Source: Typha latifolia (Eukaryota > Streptophyta > Magnoliopsida > Poales > Typhaceae). From it: a stretch of DNA of 64,000 bases. Positions 48,476-60,663 of the stretch are shown here, piece by piece. The notes under the pieces are model-generated. The model worked only from the letters and a program-made list of their open reading frames with translations, searched no databases and was not told the DNA's origin. Where the stretch lies: positions 134,001 through 198,000 of the forward strand of contig CM034108.1 of NCBI GenBank assembly GCA_019914945.1, written 5' to 3'. The position numbers were made by a program, and so were the translations under genes. Numbering within the stretch: the first letter of the stretch is position 1; each line of letters begins with the position of its first letter.

Positions 48476-50478
48476 ATGAGCACACTTATAACAAGGACAC
48501 TCCTTTCTTTGCTCCTTGTTATGCTACTAACAAATGGATCAGGTAAGTCTACCAGAACCCATCTACCTTATTATCTCATCCGCCGGCATTGGATCTTGTG
48601 TAAGATTGTGATTTGAGAGTTGAAACACAGACTATGCAATCGCTAGGATATTATAGTTGCTGCCAAGGGTCAGGAGAGAACATTGTTTCACTTCAGTGAC
48701 TAAATATAAGGAGACTATGAACCTGTGAATAGTATATAAGTGTTAAGTAAAAAGAACCCACATAACTATTCAGCTTTGAGAAGCTTTCAGCTTGATACTC
48801 TAAACTAGAGGGCCTAAATTTGTCGATATGTTTTACAAGAAAACCAGGTTCTTCATTTACATGGTTCTCCACTTTCCAACTTTCCAACATACAGAACGAA
48901 TTGTTTTTTTTAGGACGAATTGTAAGTTGTATCATACGGTGCATAAGTTCAGCTAAAATATACTAGCAACCGACAGTAGAACAAGATACCAAATGAAATT
49001 ACCATAATTATGCTCATTTATTGCATGAAAAAGTAAAGAAATTTAAATCAACTCAACCATGCACAAAAGATGTCAGCAGACATAATGCAGTAGACAAAGA
49101 AAGAGGACAACGGAACATTAGCAGCCGACCTTTCAGAAGTGCATGATTATTATCTACGTTACAGTTGACAGATATGAATGAATTCAATCGAAACATCATG
49201 AGAATTTGACTCAATGTGAAAAATATCTACTCTCTAGCTCTAAGACATAGATGTCGCAAAATAGGATGTGAACAGATCATCATAATTTTACGGTAAGATA
49301 ATCCTAATGAAAAACACAATATACCATATCAAAGCAATTCTGTTACATCTGATATTTCTACATGTACTGCATATAGATGGGGCCTATATGGAGAAGCAAT
49401 GGTGCGTAGCTGATGAACAAACACCAGATGATATCCTACAGCAAGCTCTTGACTGGGCTTGTGGCCCTGGGGGTGCAGACTGCAAAATGATTCAACCAAA
49501 CAAACCCTGTTATCTACCCAACACTATCAGGGACCACGCATCCTACGCGTTCAACAGCTACTGGCAGAAATTCAAAAATCAACGAGGCTCTTGCTATTTT
49601 GGTGCTGCAGCCATGGTTACCGACTTAGACCCAAGTATGACTTTCTCAAATGCAACTGGCAGAGCTATTACATTGAATAGAATTGGTTCTTATAAGTGCT
49701 TTAGGCATCATATAACTCTTCTGTCAATTTGATACAAAACATTCTACTATGATGAGCAAACGGTGCATAGATACATGAAAACAGACTTCCATTTGGACTA
49801 TAAATGCTTCTTGTTTGTATGTGTATGCTTTCCATATGAAATATAAGACCTCCTGCCTGATTCTCTGTAAGGTAACAACTATATAATAACCCGGAGTAAC
49901 CAGAACTTTTGATCATTCTATTTCATAAACATCAAACTTGCAAATTTTGATGCATATATTAAGCATGCTAGATGATGAAAACAGGAACTTCCAACCGCAT
50001 GTCTATATCTCTATGATTACCTGGAGCTGTTCAACTTATGCAAGCTACAGAGAACAAGATTCATGACTTCTTTCATAAAGTGGATCTAGATAAAGAGAAT
50101 GTTTTATAGGATTTAGATTTTATACCATTTATGCATAAAATTAAGGGGCCTGGAAAAATTAAATAACTCCCTGAAGATTTTTGTTTTCTACTTGGAGTTC
50201 CTTCTTGTTGCCTAATAACACTTAGAAGAAGTTATTGTCCTTTAACTTCTTAAACAATTTAAGCTGTGTCAAATTGTCAACTACAACATATTCTAGTTAT
50301 CTATTTATTTAATTATCTTTATCTGAGAGTAGTTATGCAAAAAGTATCCTATGATTTGTCTCCAAGAAAGATGTCACATCTAATGATGACTTATGCAGCA
50401 CTTTGCCTTCCTCACTGATTGAAGTCATTTGCAGGTCATGGTTCGTGCCAGTTCGAATCAGTTCCCTCGTCCAGCTGA
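48476..50478 (+). CDS. Secreted single X8 (CBM43) domain protein
   Basis: Three exons, 48476-48542, 49377-49634 and 50435-50478, give 122 residues. Exon 1 encodes a signal peptide (MSTLITRTLLSLLLVMLLTN). The rest is one X8/CBM43 domain that binds beta-1,3-glucan (callose). It has the six expected cysteines: WCVADEQTPDD, WACGPGGADC, NKPCYLPNT, GSCYFGAAAMVT and GSCQFES. The YAFNSYWQKF helix and the FGAAA core are intact. Related proteins are plasmodesmata callose-binding proteins and the olive pollen Ole e 10 type. This one ends with SVPSSS and has no C-terminal hydrophobic GPI-attachment segment, so it should be soluble in the cell wall, not membrane-anchored. Both introns are about 0.8 kb and AT-rich. 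Confidence 0.9.
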
Positions 50479-51507
50479 GGAATCATGGAGCGATATTACA
50501 AACATCCTTCCAATACAATGGAGTCAATTGTCCTGCTGACTATGTTCAATTGACAGGATACACAACCTTTCTTGAATGCAACCATTTCCTACCCAACATC
50601 AATGCTGAATGCTGATGCCTTTATTAAGGATTTCAATCAAATTTTATGATCTAGAGGATGGATATCAACAGAGTGCATGTCTCAGTATATATTCCACTTT
50701 CACAATTTGCAATTTGGCTGATCAGACATGAAATTTCATCTGAACAATTCTATTCTGTCACGAGTCATTTTATTGCGCAGCAACATAGTTCTTTCTTTAG
50801 AACTGTTAAAACTAGCTTTTTAGGTTCAAATTTTAATGCATGGCAAAAAACAAATGCAAGGGAAGATAAAGTGCATGTTCTGGCTGTAAAAAGATTAATC
50901 TACCCAGGGAAGATATAACACTATAGAATTTCATTCATTGTCACTCATGTCATAATATTGATTTACAGCAGGCAGTAACCTGGTCCTTCTCGCTAACTTT
51001 GTTTCAACAATAGCATAGGTGAGCTGAAATATTTCTCTGTCCTGATTGAAGTACAGCGATATATTTTTGCTGACCACCTTATTGCCTTTCAATGTGGTCA
51101 AGGCATCAGGAAGGACTGAGGTTGAAAATAATTGTGAACATGAGATTTGTTGGCTACACTAAAGGATACCATATCTGACAACAGTGAAAGGACCAATCAT
51201 GCACCAAAGTTCCAGTCCAGTAATGGAGTAAACAACAACCCTACTAATATGGCAACTCAAAATTTCGAATCACAAGAAGCAAACTTCTTTGCCTAACATA
51301 ACATGTATACGTCCTGCTGGAAGATAAAAAAATGATGCTAGCAGATCAGATTACAGGAACAAGCATACACTGCAATGTTACTTCATCTTGATTATTAATG
51401 CTGAGATCAGAAAATCTCAGTTGAGCAGAATAGAACAAGGAGACAATGTAATCACAAATAGCATTAACATACACAACCTCTGTTGTTTTCAGATACATAT
51501 CTGTGCA
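50479..51507. other. Convergent intergenic region
   Basis: It lies between the 3' ends of the X8 gene (plus) and the TMEM256-like gene (minus), so it should hold both 3' UTRs. AT-rich; no repeat or gene recognised. Confidence 0.5.
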
Positions 51508-52484
51508 TCAGAAAAGTAGACTGGCCCAAGCAGCAATAAATGCAAAGCCACCAAAAGGTGCCGGTGAAGCATACTTTCTGTCTTCAAGATAAGCCACAGT
51601 GTAGCACCTGAAGGAACAATTAAGGACTTTAGTTTCTCACAGAAAACTATACAGAGACATTATAGAAAAGGTAACAAAAATTCAAGAACTCTGCTCCAAC
51701 CAGAACAAATCCACAATGCCCTCCTCACCAACCCTCCACACTCTTTATGTAGGAAAATTGCTTTCTATGATTGAAATTCAGCATTATGCAATCAAGTTAT
51801 TGTGGTTCAAAGAGAACTCGTTGGAAGTTACTTCAGTATTAGTATTGTTGACCAGTTCAAGCTGCACATATATGATTAAAATTATATATACAAAGTTGTT
51901 GTTACATGAGCTTGTGTTAGAAATAAAGAGCTCACGTTCCGGAGAAGACCAAAATTCCAGCAGTTAGAAGCCCTCCGAACTGCATAGTGTACAAGGGAAA
52001 AGGTGACTCAGGCGACATGATCACAGTCCGATAATAGAATCCAAGCATTAGGTTTGCAAAACGAAGCAAGGAACAAGTCAAGAGTACTAACAATATTGGG
52101 GTGTTTGGTCATAGGAGCTCCGACTAAGGCTGCCGTGTGGACCAGATGGTACAAAGATGCAGTTTGCCAAACCTTGAGTAAGTTTTAAGAAAGGAATCAG
52201 AGATTTAAAGGGAGCAATAGAGAAGAAGGGTAGCTTACTATCGAGGAGAGGCAACGGTAGTGAAGTACCTCTTTGTAGGAAGGGTTCTTGGGCCGGAAGA
52301 CGTGGGCCCCGTAGGTCCCAAGACCAAGAGCAGCCATCCCTGTTCGCATATCAGATACAAAACCATAGCCGATCATCAACAAGACAACAAGGGAAGGGAA
52401 GTGAAAGGAGAAGGGTTCATTTTCAGATAGGAAAGTATGCATACCAGAGATGGCAGCGACCTTATGCCACACCGTGGGATCCAT
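51508..52484 (-). CDS. TMEM256/DUF423 family small membrane protein
   Basis: Five exons, 52445-52484 (coding part), 52269-52339, 52092-52172, 51936-51979 and 51508-51607, give 111 residues, the usual plant length. The protein starts MDPTVWHKVAAISG and continues MAALGLGTYGAHVFRPKNPS, VWQTASLYHLVHTAALVG, FGGLLTAGILVFSGT and GGFAFIAAWASLLF. This gives four hydrophobic segments, as in bacterial YgdD and human TMEM256. The molecular function is unknown; the family is small integral membrane proteins. Two in-frame ATGs upstream (52583 and 52610) without a stop between would add 33 or 42 residues containing CIAEPLNSTASTEPTKRTLE. I chose 52484 because it matches the family start. The gene is convergent with the X8 gene and divergent from RAMP4. 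Confidence 0.88.
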
Positions 52485-52896
52485 GAAACTGAGACAGCAC
52501 TTCCTCTCCAAGGTCCTCTTGGTCGGCTCTGTGGATGCAGTAGAGTTTAGGGGCTCTGCGATGCAGTCAACTGGATCGTCCATGGCAGTGCCACCGATCG
52601 ATCGATACAAGGCTACAGAGCATCATTTAACGCTCAAGCATCGGACGGCTGAGAGTGAGAGACCAACAACATCTCGTCGACTGTCGGCAGCCGATCCAAT
52701 TGACTGACTCGTCCATCAACTGATAATTGGATCGGCGTTGGGCGGTTCAGATCCGAACCAATGGACGTTAGAATAATCTCTTGTTCAAATAATTGGGTAA
52801 TTCTCGCTACAGGAAGAGAAATCCCGATCAAACGACACACATATGAATCTTATCTTCGACATCCTTGGAATTTACATTTATCCAAAAAACAAAATC

Positions 52897-52931
<35 letters not shown>

Positions 52932-53349
52932 GCTGATTTCTGACTTCGTCAGCATGTAATCGCCCTTTAACGCGTGCCGACTCGACTGAACCGCGGACGG
53001 AAGGAGTCCGAAGCAGGGTTATTCAGTTTTGACTCGAGAAAAGCGTGAACTCTATTCTACGTTAACGAATACACCGGATGATAAACACCCACAATTGGAA
53101 CCACAAATCTCATTGGCTAGTTAGGTGTAACTTGACGTCATTCACTTGAAATTTAGGGCGGGTGAGTGTTCGGGTGTCATCCACGGTTCCAGGACATTCT
53201 CCTGTCCTAAAATGTAATATATAATCGAAGCAACCCGGCGGATCTGAAACCTCCCTCTCTCCGCTGCTTTGTTATATTAGATACGTGTGGCGACGCGTCT
53301 CTCTCTCTCGCGCGCGCTCCTCCGTCTCGCTTTTCCTCCGACGAGCGAC
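52485..53349. promoter_or_regulatory. Divergent upstream region of TMEM256-like and RAMP4 genes
   Basis: It contains the possible N-terminal extension or leader of the minus-strand gene (52485-52610), an (AT)n tract at 52898-52926, and a CT-rich leader with CTCTCTCTCTCG at about 53299-53312 before the RAMP4 start. TGACGTCA at about 53134 (CTTGACGTCATTC) is a perfect palindromic ACGT-core bZIP site, of interest because RAMP4 is an ER-stress gene. Confidence 0.5.
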
Positions 53350-55703
53350 ATGGTAAGAGATCTCCACCTCTTTTATGTAGATCCAGGGATATTTCGTTGA
53401 TATATCTTCCAGCCTTATTGTAAAGCTAGGGTTCTTGGTGTTCCGGTGCATCATTCTCTGACCTTGTCTGCCGAAATATCTAGATCCGTTTATTATGGAC
53501 TTTGTGCATGAACTCTAAATCAATTGAGCGAATCGTTTTTTTTTTTCACCCTGAAGTTGATTATTATTGATGATGGATGTAGAGTCATATGGGCTTTTTT
53601 ATTTTTTTGCTTGATCTCGATCAAATTAATTGGGAGGTGGTTTTTTTTGTCATCTGGATGTTTATGGTTCCCGTGCGGAAAAATAAGTTATTTCGAAACT
53701 GTTCTATTAGGGCCTCCAGATTTGGTCTTGCATGTCAGATGCAATTGTCAAGTTGAGGCCCTCGTCTTGGCTCTAAGAATCACATCATCGGGTTTGACTC
53801 CTCACTGCGATCTCAGGGGCCTGGTATTCGTATTGTGTGAATACTGAATACAAGGGTTGGATAGGTTCCACTTAAAGGGTTCTGATTCAGGGTTGGTGCT
53901 CAATGTTTACTAGGGCATAGGTCAAAACGTTGTTTGCGAAGAGGGAACTAGGATTTCCAATCTTTGTAATTATCTCTGCCATGGCCACAGCTACAGGAAA
54001 CTAAGAGGGTTTAATTGGGTAATATTGCATTAGAGAAAGGAAAGTGAAGTTATTGTAGTGTCGTGTGTTAAGAATTGTCTAATAGAAGGTTTGTGATATT
54101 GTTCCATATGAATTATAGAATTATCAGTGCTGGCCACATGCAGTAATTCCGCAAAGCCAAGTTACTGAATTTGTTATGTCTATGGGATAACTGAGAGCAT
54201 GCTATAGATGACACTAACACAAATAATTTAGAGGACCCCTACGAATAATACATTTTATTCAATTTGAAAGGTCCATGTAGTGGTGATCTGACCGAGCTAT
54301 AGAATGTAACTGGGATGTTTGAGTTGCTGTATTTCCAATTCTATCTTTCCAATGTATTATTTATCGGGATTTTGTGGTAAAAATAATATCACCTATTTAA
54401 ATTTCTGGAAGATACTTTTTTGTTTTCATCTAAATAATTGCATGCTTTTTTATTTGAACAGACCACTTCCAGGCGTCTTGCTGACAAGAAGGTTGCCAAG
54501 TTTCAGAAGAATATTACAAAGAGGGGATCTGTTCCTGAAACAACTACTAAGAAGGGGAATGACTACCCTGTTGGGCCTATCGTGCTTGGTTTCTTTGTCT
54601 TTGTGGTCATCGGGTCATGTATGATTCTCAGTTGTCACTCTGCTAATTTGTGCATGATAGGCTAATTTTACTTATTTTAAGTTTGTTCTATTTTAGTTTT
54701 TCTTAATTGCTAAACAGTTTGCTTCTATTAATATCCATGGAAGGTGCTAGGATCTCTGTTGATTTTCATGAATAATTATTTCTTGAGTCCTATGAAACAA
54801 AAGAAGAAATCATTCTTCCTCTATGTGGACCATCTATCCACACCAACACTAGAGTAAGTAAAGTGCTCATTATGGGAAAGAAAGCTATTCAATAGCTTGT
54901 TGAATCTCATTTTTCATAATTCTACACTAGTTTTGTGTTGGTTCTTTATGATGGTTATGGATGAGGTCAATCAGTTAATGTTCTTTGAATGTTTTTGAGT
55001 CCTTCTCATTTTTAATGATGTGACAAGACATATATATTGTTTCATGAACAATGAGAAGCTCAACTTGGACCATTTGATACCCAGCTCTATTAGTTTGTAT
55101 TTGGGGTTTTCATCTGTCATTTTTTTTTCAATGGCGTGGCAAGGAATTGTCAGTTTCTTTGACATCTTGAAGTCTCTATTTGATTTATTAGCATAAACTT
55201 TATCTTTAAAAGGATTACAGTATCAAGAATATTATTTTTCTTCACTTTGCAGCACTAAAAGTTAACAGCAAGACTATTAACTTTTTTGTTGGATGTTATT
55301 GGAGAGTTGTTGTCACACTGCATGAGTAATGCAGTCTTAGGTTGCTGCTTCAGCAGACCATAATATTATTGCTAGAGAAGTGGCAGGTCATTTCTTTTGT
55401 CAGGATGGATTGTCATGTGCTTAACTAAAATGCTGACTGGTGGATGGAACCTTTTCCAATAATCTAAAGCTGATTATAGATCCCAGATCGCATGATGATT
55501 TTTTTTTTTTTTTTGAAATATGATTAGAAACCATTTTCTGTTTTTGGTAAATAATGGGCTAAAACTTTAGTTGCATTTTTCTCGACACTTTCATCTGCAC
55601 TACATGAACTGTTAGAAGATTATTACTACTCGCTTAAATTTTTGCTTTTCCTGCAGCTCTATTTCAGATCATTAGGACAGCTACAAGCGGTGGAGTGGCT
55701 TGA
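53350..55703 (+). CDS. Stress-associated ER protein (RAMP4/SERP family)
   Basis: A tail-anchored ER protein of 68 residues that associates with the Sec61 translocon and protects membrane proteins under ER stress, as known for RAMP4/SERP1. Three exons: 53350-53352, 54462-54618 and 55657-55703. The first coding exon holds only the ATG. Exon 2 reads TTSRRLADKKVAKFQKNITK then RGSVPETTTKKGNDYPVGP and the membrane segment IVLGFFVFVVIGS. Exon 3 ends SLFQIIRTATSGGVA. The cytosolic part is basic and hydrophilic, as usual, and the single C-terminal membrane helix serves as the anchor. Length and sequence are almost identical to other plant members. Introns are 1.1 and 1.0 kb and contain no recognisable genes. 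Confidence 0.94.
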
Positions 55704-55865
55704 AAGCACATGATGACGATGTTGCCTGTTTAGGAAGGTCCAGAGGGGTCTTGGGACTTGATAACTTGTAGAATGTCAAGATGATAGAGCTTCAATATTG
55801 GGGGAGATGCTAGGAGGGAACTTTTCATTGTCTCGGTGTTTACTTTGTAAACTGCGTTTGAATGA

Positions 55866-55871
55866 AATAAA
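55866..55871 (+). terminator. AATAAA polyadenylation signal of the RAMP4 gene
   Basis: A canonical AATAAA lies 163 bp after the stop codon in GAATGAAATAAAGTGG. It is followed by a T-rich stretch, the expected layout of a plant 3' end. Confidence 0.6.
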
Positions 55872-56800
55872 GTGGAGGCTTGCCACCAATGCGGTAGTTG
55901 CCTCTGTTTGATTTAATTTTCATGTTTATTGTGCTAGTTAGGTACCACTATGGATATGAATTTAGCCTAAGTAATCCTTCTTGCCTAGTTAAGACAGGGA
56001 ATGAACTAATCGTTTGATGGAAATTGTCTTGCCGAGGGATGCTTAATATTTGTTAGTGTGCGAGAATGGGGCCACCTGGATCTTTTCAATTATACGAGGC
56101 ATTATGCTGTCGGATGTCTAGGTTTAGGTTTCTTACTTGTAACTCATTAAATCTGTCAAGCAACTAGAGGAAATGCTCTGGTATTATGGTATACATCTTC
56201 ATCTCTTCTTCATCAAAATTAAAAAAGAAATGATCTATATGATGTCTTCGTCTTTTCGTTAATAAACCTTTGTAATGCGTATTTGTTTATTTGATACTAT
56301 ATAAATTCTAAATTGAGCAGCCAACTTATTTTCTACTGTATCTATAATCCTTCCATTAGTTTGAAATGTTGTGGTCCCATACGTTATTCTGTCTTCTCAG
56401 CATAAAAGTTTATGCTAAAAGACAATCATTTCTATGATACAATGCTGAGATCTATGCACCGTCGCCCTAAACTCGTCCTCATTCTGAGAAAAAAAGAAAT
56501 GGAAAAAAGCGAAACCTGGTACAAAAATATACGAGAGAACCTCCTCATGGAGTTGCGCGCCTCAGTAGAGATTGCGGTATGCTCCTCCGCGGAATTATTT
56601 TACTTGCGCATCATCCAATCGCTCCCCGTCCGTGTAACATCATATACCAGTAATAGCCTTACAATCATCCCGCGGCGCACTACAACTGTAAACTGTTCCA
56701 CCAAATTTTGAATTTTGCTGCCGCTATGATACACCCTTTACCTTTCCGTCATTCAACTTGAGCTGCTCTGTCTCTCTCCGTTGTTCCATTTCCATCATAG
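55872..56800. other. Intergenic DNA between RAMP4 and the coiled-coil gene
   Basis: The left part is the downstream flank of RAMP4; the right part, pyrimidine-rich from 56740, should be the leader of the next gene. The 99-codon frame at 56412-56711 shows no domain and was not accepted. Confidence 0.5.
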
Positions 56801-59086
56801 ATGGGTTCCGTCAAGCCTTCTTCTCGCTACGCCTCCGTGGATTCGCACTCCTCCTCCAACTCCTCCCACCATTCCGATCCTTCCCCTAGCAGGAAACACT
56901 CTTCCCTCAGACGCCTCATCTCCAACTCCGGCATTCGCTGCAAGCCGTCTGATCCGATACCTGACCCAAAGGCAGGCACCGGGAACTCCTCCCGTGCCAT
57001 CGTCCGTACCAGATCCGGCGATGTCGCTCTCGGGAAAGCGACCGATTGCCACAATTTCGGATCCATGGTGAGGAAGTTCATGGAGAAGAGGTCCGGTTCG
57101 AAGCCTGGGTCGAATCGGATGGCTCTGGCCTTGCCTGCTGACGCCGTCGCCGACGACCTGAGGAAGGCTGTGAAGGGGTCTAACCTCTCGGCTTTGTCCA
57201 AGAAGCTGTTTCAGAAGGGAGGATCTGGAGAACGCACGGCGGGGAGGGCATTGACGGAGGTGAAGAACAACACGCGGACGCTGGCCATGGTGCTTCGCAG
57301 CGAGAGGGAGCTTCTAAGCCAAAACAAGGAGTATGAGGAGGAGATCTCGGAGTTTCGGCTGTTGATTGAAGAAAAAAACCGAGAAGTATTTCCTTGATTA
57401 AAATAATTTTCGTGGCAATCTTAATTTATGTGTCATTTTGCTTACATTTTGATATCTAATTTTTTGGCAGGTGGAGAAATTGAAGGATCTATGTTTGAAG
57501 CAGAGGGAGGAGATAAAGGCTTTAAAGGATGCCATACTATTCCCCGATGTCATGAATTCCCAAATGCAGGAGTTGCTGGAGAAGCAAGGGTGTGAGCTGA
57601 AACAAGCAAAGCAACTCATTCCAAGCCTCCAGAAGCAGGTCACTTCTCTCACAGGGCAGCTCCAGTGCCTTGCAGAGGATCTTGCTGAGGTATCTCCCTT
57701 ACGTCCATGTGAACTCCTAATTTGCCTACCATATAGATTTTAATTCACAAACAATTGAACGATGATGTTTCATGCCAATATCTTATCTTTATAGGAGTAT
57801 CTTGGTCTGATGATCTGAAACTTTTGGCCCTAAAACCTTCTAGCAAGTTCTCGATATATTTATCATAGGAAAGGATGTTCTAAGACAAGAATCCATCACT
57901 GTATCCTCTTGTATTGTGGCAATCTATCTCAATGAAATCTAGTTGCCCCAGATGACTCAGGGTATAAATCGGATGATGATGTTTGGTTGTTGCTAGTCTT
58001 GGTTGTAAGTTTAGGTCAATTTTCTATATCTGTGTCCGTATTGAGTTGGAGCTCACTTTTGCTACCAGCATTAAAAGATTATAGTTTCTTTTGGTGAAAG
58101 AACAAGGATGCCACCTTCCATAGTAGAATCAAATCAATTACTATTATTCAATACTGCAGTCTATCATTGATATATCCTGAACTCCAAATCCTCGTGTATA
58201 AAGTCAAGATAGAAAGACAAATATTGAATCATGTTTTGCATCTACATCGATTATTCTGATTAATTTCTCATACTACTTTTCTTAGTTTGTGCGTTTAAAT
58301 TGCTGAATCCGACATGGACAGGTAAAGGCAGACAAGTATATTGCACGGGCATGCTTTGATGGACACATCAGCTCTCCAAGGACACCAGTACTTGATCAAG
58401 AACCTTTGGTATGCTACAGACACAAATATGACTGTAATCCATTCACATCTTATACATGAAAAGTTTCCTCTGCCCAATGATGATGGGCTAGTAGGCTACA
58501 TTTGTTGGTCATTTCAGCAGTAATGTTGTGCCTATATTTCGAGTCCTGTTCTCAAGATTGCATCATATTCCCTAGCGTGATCAACTTCTGCATTTTGTTT
58601 CTGAACTTACTAGGTTTGCTACCTTTGCAGGGTTATAGCTCTGGAGAACCTGTGACATCTGAATATGGTAGCCCAGATGAAATGTTCCTTAAGGATTTGA
58701 ATCCTTGTTTGACCCCTTGCTTTTCAAAGAGAAGTTCTAAGGTAAGGAAGTGAAGTGTGTACCGACTCTTTTTTATTTAAGACAAAGGGGAAAGAGCTCT
58801 CCCTTTGTTTAACAGAACAATTTAGCTTTTCTGACGTAAAACATATATCACTTTCTAGGAATACGATGAGGTGATAGGTTGTGAATCTCTCGACAAGTAT
58901 AAGTCATCACAGAACAGCATTGGATTTAGCCAAGATATGTTCTCCAGCTGTCGTAGCAGACCAATGTCTAAGAGCTCAGATCATCATCACCCGCCTAGCT
59001 ACGAATGCAATAATGCACGAAAAATGTACAAATCTGATGAAGACAAATGGTCCACTGGAAGGTTGATGCACCAGAATCTTTCTTAA
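56801..59086 (+). CDS. Plant-specific coiled-coil protein of unknown function
   Basis: Five exons, 56801-57385, 57471-57689, 58322-58408, 58631-58741 and 58859-59086, sum to 409 codons plus stop with clean GT-AG borders. The N-terminus is Ser/His-rich and basic (SRYASVDSHSSSNSSHHSDP, SRKHSSLRRLISNSG). A long coiled coil runs from about residue 150 to 270 (SERELLSQNKEYEEEISEFR, VEKLKDLCLKQREEIKALKD, LKQAKQLIPSLQKQVTSLTG). The C-terminus is Ser-rich with SSPRTPVLDQEP, a possible proline-directed phosphorylation site. Similar proteins are conserved in plants and sometimes labelled myosin-like, without a motor domain. I do not know a tested function; the phosphorylatable basic ends and coiled coil would fit a cytoskeletal or scaffold role, which is inference only. 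Confidence 0.85.
57690..58321 (+). other. Intron 2 of the coiled-coil gene
   Basis: A 632 bp AT-rich intron between the exon ending CTTGCTGAG and the one starting GTAAAGGCAG. Nothing else recognised. Confidence 0.8.
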
Positions 59087-60238
59087 ATTTTCATTGTAAC
59101 TCAACTTGATGTCCGGCGGCTTTGCAATTTTTAGCCTGGTTATCTTTGTTTCTTTTTCTCTTTTCTTTTTTGTGCTATAAGAATTATAGTATCTAGTCTG
59201 AGATCTATATGTCATATGGCCTAGCATTATGCAGCAGTGAAATTTGGCAACTATATGGGCAATTTATGAGAATATGCTGAATTTCAATGGTTATGTTTGC
59301 TAAAATATCTAGAATAAATGATGGGTGTTTCGCGTAGTAGTTGACCGGAAGTGTTGTAATTTGTTGTAGTATGCTTATTTCTATATGTTGAATTGCAACT
59401 ATATCTGGACAGTTTCAAGTTCCAAACCCACTACCCTTCATACTATTACTATCCCTTATATTTTACAGTTCTAAGGCAGCAGAAAGCATTTTGAACCCAT
59501 CAGATATTTTGTTCCCATTGTACCACACTAACTTAATATAATAAAGACACTAACATGTAGTAAAGTGATCCAAACTACCATCATAACATAATACCTGTTC
59601 TATATTCTGAATTATAACATGACACCTGTTTCATATTGTGAATTACAACATCCCAACTGTTCCATATTGCAAATTATAACGACACCCGTGCCGTATACCT
59701 GTTCATTAAGAAACCCCGCCTGGGTGCACACTGCAGAGCAATGAAGGAGAAATAATTTGCATGACAGTCACGCTACAGATTTTATAGTGTGATTCTAAGT
59801 CACTCAATTTTCGCAGATAAACTGCAGTAATGATCAACTACCATATGTTCTACGCTTTGACAAGAAGGATGGTGTCTAATAGATATACCAGTAAGGTTAT
59901 TAACAACAACAGTTCACAGAACAGGCTCGTCTTGAGCTGATATGGAGTTGCATATGCTTACTTTCTCCGTCAGTTGAGCATGCAAGCTTACTAAAAGGTA
60001 GAAGAATACATGTTCCTGGCATCAAGAATAATTAAGTCCAGAAAATACAAAACTGTGGAACACATCCCTTCCTTTTCTGAGTAGAATTACAAAGCTCCAA
60101 ACAACAACCACATGGGCATTCCCGAGCTATTTTAAGTGAGGTTTACTTAACTGATAACAGCTAATTCTTTTTCTCTTGGGAAGTGCATCAGATTAACAGA
60201 GCAATAAACAACTTATGGATGTACGCAGCATTTCAGAA
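59087..60238. other. Convergent intergenic region
   Basis: It holds the 3' ends of the coiled-coil gene (plus) and of plastid S10 (minus). Around 59570-59690 a phrase like CCTGTTCTATATTCTGAATTATAACATGACAC recurs three times with changes at a spacing of about 35-40 bp, a short degenerate tandem repeat. Confidence 0.5.
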
Positions 60239-60596
60239 TCAAAGCTTGACTTCCACGTCAACCCCAGCTGGGAGGTCGAGTTGCATCAAGGAGTCAATCG
60301 TTTGAGCAGTAGGATACAAGATGTCAATCAAGCGTTGATGCGTCCGGATTTCAAAGTGAAAGCGTGCATCCTTGTGCACATGGGGAGACTTGAGGACACA
60401 ATAAACTCGCTTCTTGGTGGGCAAGGGAACAGGGCCCATAGTCTTGGCATTGGTATTTCGAGCAGCATCCATAATTTGTTTGCATGAGTCCTCAATCAAG
60501 GGTACCCAGTATGACCTCAGTTTGATACGTATTTTTTGCTTCGGTGCCATCTGATAAAAATAAACAAAGTAAAAATATACTTCTTTGAACAGCTAA

Positions 60597-60663
<67 letters not shown>

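Noticed and set aside
56412..56711. 99-codon frame between RAMP4 and the coiled-coil gene
   Set aside because: No domain, poor start context and position in a probable promoter.
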